A program made the translations under genes and the position numbers. This document shows, one piece after another, positions 61,096 through 64,000 of a stretch of DNA of 64,000 nucleotides. The stretch is from positions 405,501-469,500 of the forward strand of contig NZ_CP083374.1 in NCBI RefSeq assembly GCF_017488845.2, in the 5' to 3' direction. Every line of letters starts with the position of its first letter. Positions within the stretch are counted from its first letter, which is position 1. This DNA comes from Ensifer canadensis (GTDB lineage Bacteria; Pseudomonadota; Alphaproteobacteria; Rhizobiales; Rhizobiaceae). Under the pieces are notes generated by a model. That model saw nothing but the letters and a program-made list of their open reading frames with translations, made no database searches and was not told where the DNA came from.

Positions 61096-62292
61096 ATGCC
61101 GAAATCAACCCAGCCCGCGACGGGCCGGCAATGGATGCTGCTCATCCTCGTCTTGCTGGTTGCTGTCAATTTGCGGCCGTTTCTCACCGCACCGGGGCCC
61201 GTGCTGTCCGAGATCGTCGCCGAAACCGGAATGGGATATGGCAGTCTGGCCTTGCTGACGCTGCTGCCGATGATGCTGATGGGCGTCGGCGCCTTCGTGT
61301 CGCCCTCGCTGCAGGCCAGGATCGGCACGCGCCGCGGTATTCTCATCGCCCTGCTTGTGCTAGGCGCCGGCTCCCTGCTGCGGCTCGTCGCGCCCGGCGG
61401 CGCAGCGTTGGTGACAACCGCCGCCCTTTGTGGCGCCGGCGCCGCCTTCATCCAGGCGGCCTTTCCCGGCATCATCAAGGCGGAATTTCCCCAAAGCATC
61501 CCGGTTGTCACTGGACTCTATTCCGCGTTCCTGATGGGTGGCGGGGCCTTAGGCGCGCGGCTGACGCCACTTCTCGTCAATCACGGTTACGGCTGGCGCC
61601 CAGCGCTGGCCTGGCTCGCGGCGCCCGCACTTGTCGCTCTCTGCGCCGCATGTTTCATCCTGTCGGACTCGCGCAGCGACCGTCCAGACAAAGCGCTCAC
61701 CGGCAGATTGCTCCGCCGGCCTCGTACATGGACGCTTATCGTCGCCTTCGGGTTGGTCAACGCCGGTTACTCCTCCGCCGTCGCCTGGCTGGCCTCCTAT
61801 TACCAATCTCTTGGCTGGAGCAGCGGCGACAGCGGCAATCTCGTGGCATTGATGGCAATCTGTCAGGCAGCGGCGGCCCTCGCCCTGCCGGTTCTTGCCC
61901 GCCGCAGCATCGACCGGCGAGCGTTCCTCCGCATGACGCTGGCGATGCAGGCAGTCGGCTTTGCCGGTTTCGCTTTCATGCCGCAGGCAGCGCCCGCCGT
62001 CTGGGCAGCCTTGTGCGGCGCCGGCCTCGGCAGCAGCTTCTCGTTGGCGATCGTCACCGCCCTCGATCACCTGCCGCGGCCGGAGGAGGCGGGCGTGCTG
62101 GTGGCGTTGATGCAGGGTGGCGGTTTCCTGATCGCGTCCCTCGGCCCCTTCGCCACCGCATTCCTGCACGACGTCAGCGGCAGCTTCGCCCCTGGCTGGG
62201 TGATGCATCTTCTCTGCGTCGCCAGCGTGTTCTTCCTTTACATGCGCTTCAACCCATCACGCTATGCGCAAGCGATGCAATCACCGATCTGA
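61096..62292 (+). CDS. MFS transporter, CynX/NimT family
   Basis: A 398-aa inner-membrane carrier with about twelve membrane segments. CynX-type marks: the first helix ends with LLVAVNLRPFLTAPGPVLSE, followed by LLTLLPMMLMGVGAFVSPSL and RIGTRRGILIALLVLGAG. CynX family members move cyanate or 2-nitroimidazole-like small anions or azoles; a ring-breakdown product fits this island. Upstream of the second GntR gene. Confidence 0.9.
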   Translation: MPKSTQPATGRQWMLLILVLLVAVNLRPFLTAPGPVLSEIVAETGMGYGSLALLTLLPMMLMGVGAFVSPSLQARIGTRRGILIALLVLGAGSLLRLVAPGGAALVTTAALCGAGAAFIQAAFPGIIKAEFPQSIPVVTGLYSAFLMGGGALGARLTPLLVNHGYGWRPALAWLAAPALVALCAACFILSDSRSDRPDKALTGRLLRRPRTWTLIVAFGLVNAGYSSAVAWLASYYQSLGWSSGDSGNLVALMAICQAAAALALPVLARRSIDRRAFLRMTLAMQAVGFAGFAFMPQAAPAVWAALCGAGLGSSFSLAIVTALDHLPRPEEAGVLVALMQGGGFLIASLGPFATAFLHDVSGSFAPGWVMHLLCVASVFFLYMRFNPSRYAQAMQSPI

Positions 62293-62433
62293 GCGAAAAT
62301 GATTTGCTCTGAATCGGCGGTGGCACTTTGGCCTCGTCACGTTCGGTCGACGTTGATGCCTCGGACCTCGCACAGGACGGGTGTCGAAACAGCTTGCCTC
62401 TCGAGATACCAAGGCACTGGACATGCCGCCATT

Positions 62434-62443
62434 TTGTATGCAA
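62434..62443. promoter_or_regulatory. GntR-like operator TTGTATGCAA
   Basis: One base from the TTGTATACAA palindrome at 47788, placed 38 bases before the start of the GntR gene at 62481, where autoregulation would be expected. Confidence 0.6.
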
Positions 62444-62480
62444 TTCGAGGTGACAATCACCAGGATTTGGAGAAATCAGA

Positions 62481-63185
62481 ATGGCAAAGAAAGAGAGCGA
62501 TGTAGGCGGTGGCCGCGCTCAGGCCGTTCATCGTGTCCTGAAACGCGCAATCCTCGACCAGGCGCTTTCGCCAGGATCAAAACTGCCGGAAGATTCTATC
62601 GGCGAACGGCTTGGTGTCAGCCGAACCCTGGTCCGCGAGGCGCTGGTTCGCCTTAGCCAGGAGGGATTGGTCGAGTTACGCCCGAACAAGGGGGCGATGG
62701 TTTCACGGCCGACGCTCGAAGAAGGGCGCAATCTGTTCCTTACTCGGATGGCGCTGGAACGGCTCGTGGTGGAAACACTTTCGGGCAAATTGACCAGCGA
62801 GCAAATCGACGTGCTTTCCACGCATATTTCGCTCGAGGAAGCCGCTAAGAAGGAGCGGGCTCCGTCGATCCGGCTGGCGGGCGAGTTCCATACCCTCCTT
62901 GCGCAGATGACGAACAACACGAGCCTAATTCGTTACGTGAACGAACTGGTCGCCCGAAGTTCCCTGATCCTCGCGCTCTATGGCCGACCGCATTCTTCGG
63001 AATGCGCCGTATCGGAACACCGGGACCTTCTGGACAACTTGATTGCTGGCAAGACCGACGAGGCGACCACCCTTATGGGGCATCACCTCGAGTCGGTTAC
63101 GACACGCGCACTCCTTCCCACGGATGGCGACAGAAACATCAAGGAGGTGCTGTCCGCCTACGCAGCGGCGGAGGGCCTTGCCTAG
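62481..63185 (+). CDS. GntR-family regulator, FCD subfamily (paralogue 2)
   Basis: A 234-aa regulator. Winged helix: DSIGERLGVSRTLVREAL (about 38-55), then SQEGLVELRPNKGAMVSRPT. The FCD domain has SSECAVSEHRDLLDNL and MGHHLESVTTRALLP. By eye more than half of its residues match the regulator at 51791. It is preceded by its own TTGTATGCAA site. The stop codon is the first part of a REP-like repeat. Confidence 0.92.
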   Translation: MAKKESDVGGGRAQAVHRVLKRAILDQALSPGSKLPEDSIGERLGVSRTLVREALVRLSQEGLVELRPNKGAMVSRPTLEEGRNLFLTRMALERLVVETLSGKLTSEQIDVLSTHISLEEAAKKERAPSIRLAGEFHTLLAQMTNNTSLIRYVNELVARSSLILALYGRPHSSECAVSEHRDLLDNLIAGKTDEATTLMGHHLESVTTRALLPTDGDRNIKEVLSAYAAAEGLA

Positions 63186-63288
63186 AGCATTTCCAGGAAA
63201 AGTGCGAAGCGGTTTTCCGCCAGGAAATGCGTAAAAACAAAGAGTTATGGCGTTTGTGCGGTTCCGTCTGAAGCGGAAGCGCACTAGA
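63183..63288. repeat. REP-like intergenic element
   Basis: Begins at the GntR stop (TAGAGCATTTCCAGGAAAAG). It has two stems: GGAAAA (63196-63201) with TTTTCC (63213-63218), and GTGCGGTTCCG (63256-63266) with CGGAAGCGCAC (63274-63284, one mismatch). The sequence is of a type I recognise as abundant between genes in Rhizobiales. It can also serve as the transcript end of the GntR gene. Confidence 0.7.
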
Positions 63289-63470
63289 CGAAACAGGGTG
63301 AGACGGGTGACGACCTCGTATCCCTGAGCGCTGCGCTCCGACACGTCAGGATCGCCGGATCACCCAGACTGAGCCGCAAGAGCAGGAAGACGACGAGGAT
63401 GACCGGCACCACGCCAAGCATCCTCCTTGCAACGTAGCCTGGCGTGCAACTCCAACCAGATTGAATGCAT
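63284..63470 (-). pseudogene. Remnant of an ABC permease (DppB N-terminus)
   Basis: The minus strand reads YVARRMLGVVPVILVVFLLL then RLSLGDPAI, the first helix and GDPA loop of a DppB permease. After that it turns to unrelated residues and stops at 63284. An ATG at 63470 with AGGAGA just upstream is one base out of frame with this segment, so there is also a frameshift. Another GntR-like site (63484-63493) stands directly upstream, suggesting a further deleted importer of the same regulon. Confidence 0.65.
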
Positions 63471-63483
63471 TTCTCCTATAATC

Positions 63484-63493
63484 TTGTATTCAA
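63484..63493. promoter_or_regulatory. GntR-like operator TTGTATTCAA
   Basis: Same pattern as 47788 and 62434 (TTGTATNCAA). It lies 14 bases upstream of the start of the broken permease remnant on the minus strand. It may be a relic. Confidence 0.45.
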
Positions 63494-63649
63494 TCCGCAC
63501 AAAGCCACCGAAAAGTACGGAACTCTCCGCCGAAACAGCCAATACCCTAACCTTTCCCGGACGGCCTGTAGCCAATGAAGAGCATGCTGCAAGACCCAGC
63601 GGGCGCCTTCCGGCCCCCATGCGCGTGTGGAATTTCGTCCCTCCTTGCC
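63494..63649. other. Short intergenic region
   Basis: About 155 bases between the relic operator and the 3' end of the TauE/SafE gene. No gene or structure recognised. Confidence 0.4.
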
Positions 63650-64000
63650 TCAGCGCACAATGAGAAACACTCCGCTGACGATGGCAAAACTCAGAACGGC
63701 AACGCGAAGACCGCGTCCGCCGATACGATGATGCGCCAACCTGGAGACCGCGCTTCCAAGCAGGACGGCGGGTGTCAAATAGAGTGCCGCAAGCAGCTGC
63801 TCAAAACCCAGTCGTCCGGAGATAGCCAGCACGACCAGCGACATCACCTCCCCGACGAGAAAGCAAAAGGCGACCGTTGCACGCAAGACCGGTGCCTTGG
63901 CATGCTGGTAGAGCAAGGCGAGAGGTGGGCCGCCGATGCCGGTGGCGGTTTCGGTGACCCCCGTGAACAGGCCGACACCGAGGGCGCTCGGTTTGTTCGG
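63650..64000 (-). CDS. TauE/SafE-family (TSUP) membrane protein, 5' part beyond the window
   Basis: The C-terminal 116 codons of a sulfite exporter/TauE-type permease. In the last part of the window the minus strand reads FTGVTETATGIGGPPLALLY, the second-repeat signature of the family, followed by QHAKAPVLRATVAFCFLVGE and two more membrane helices (LAALYLTPAVLLGSAVSRLA, LRVAVLSFAIVSGVFLIVR). The family moves sulfite, sulfoacetate or other organosulfur anions. The start lies beyond 64000. Confidence 0.85.
   Translation of the reverse strand, partial: PNKPSALGVGLFTGVTETATGIGGPPLALLYQHAKAPVLRATVAFCFLVGEVMSLVVLAISGRLGFEQLLAALYLTPAVLLGSAVSRLAHHRIGGRGLRVAVLSFAIVSGVFLIVR

Overview
The window looks like accessory DNA from a rhizobial alphaproteobacterium (Hyphomicrobiales, in the Rhizobium/Agrobacterium/Ensifer/Shinella range). 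This is an inference from the high G+C, the DUF982 genes, three copies of a RIME-like palindromic repeat, a REP-like element, and the density of ABC importers and LysR/GntR/MocR regulators typical of a megaplasmid or chromid. I saw no rRNA, tRNA, CRISPR array, replication origin or intact insertion sequence.

Layout. (1) 23-8662: a dipeptide-type ABC importer with fused ATPases, an amidase, an RpiR regulator and a serine hydrolase. The two hydrolases resemble NylA and NylB, the pair that degrades cyclic and linear 6-aminohexanoate oligomers. (2) 9023-10906: a cyclic-nucleotide-binding patatin phospholipase. (3) 11212-13383: a decaying zone with an AraC gene lacking its first helix-turn-helix, an AraC tail fragment, and a LysR pseudogene with a stop and a frameshift. 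(4) 13546-20690: small metabolic genes with regulators: a cysteine hydrolase, DUF1275, an NmrA-AhpD-like fusion, an FMN reductase with a divergent LysR, and an SDR with a divergent MarR and a long palindromic operator. (5) 20790-23297: small hypotheticals, two DUF982 genes and a structured, terminator-like RNA region. (6) 23626-27167: a DMT exporter, a GcvA-like LysR divergent from an atypical SDR, and a VOC protein.

(7) 27303-34778: an SBP_bac_6-type ABC importer operon ending in a TIM-barrel isomerase-like gene and an inositol-monophosphatase-family gene, divergent from a MocR regulator; uptake and processing of an organophosphate is a reasonable guess. (8) 34911-41901: a ureohydrolase, aldehyde dehydrogenase, 58-aa membrane protein, NCS1 permease and GMC oxidoreductase in one operon, divergent from a LysR gene. 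This could be a pathway for a guanidino compound.

(9) 42080-63185: a large catabolic island with two dipeptide/nickel-type ABC importers, three amidohydrolases (two cytosine-deaminase-like, one AtzA/TrzA-like), a hydantoin-racemase-like protein, a flavin reductase, a CynX-like MFS transporter and two paralogous FCD-type GntR regulators. Sites close to TTGTATACAA lie in front of most of these units, so the island is probably one regulon for a nitrogen-rich cyclic substrate such as a hydantoin, pyrimidine, triazine or creatinine-like compound. The right edge holds a REP-like repeat, a broken DppB permease start behind another such site, and the 3' part of a TauE/SafE gene.
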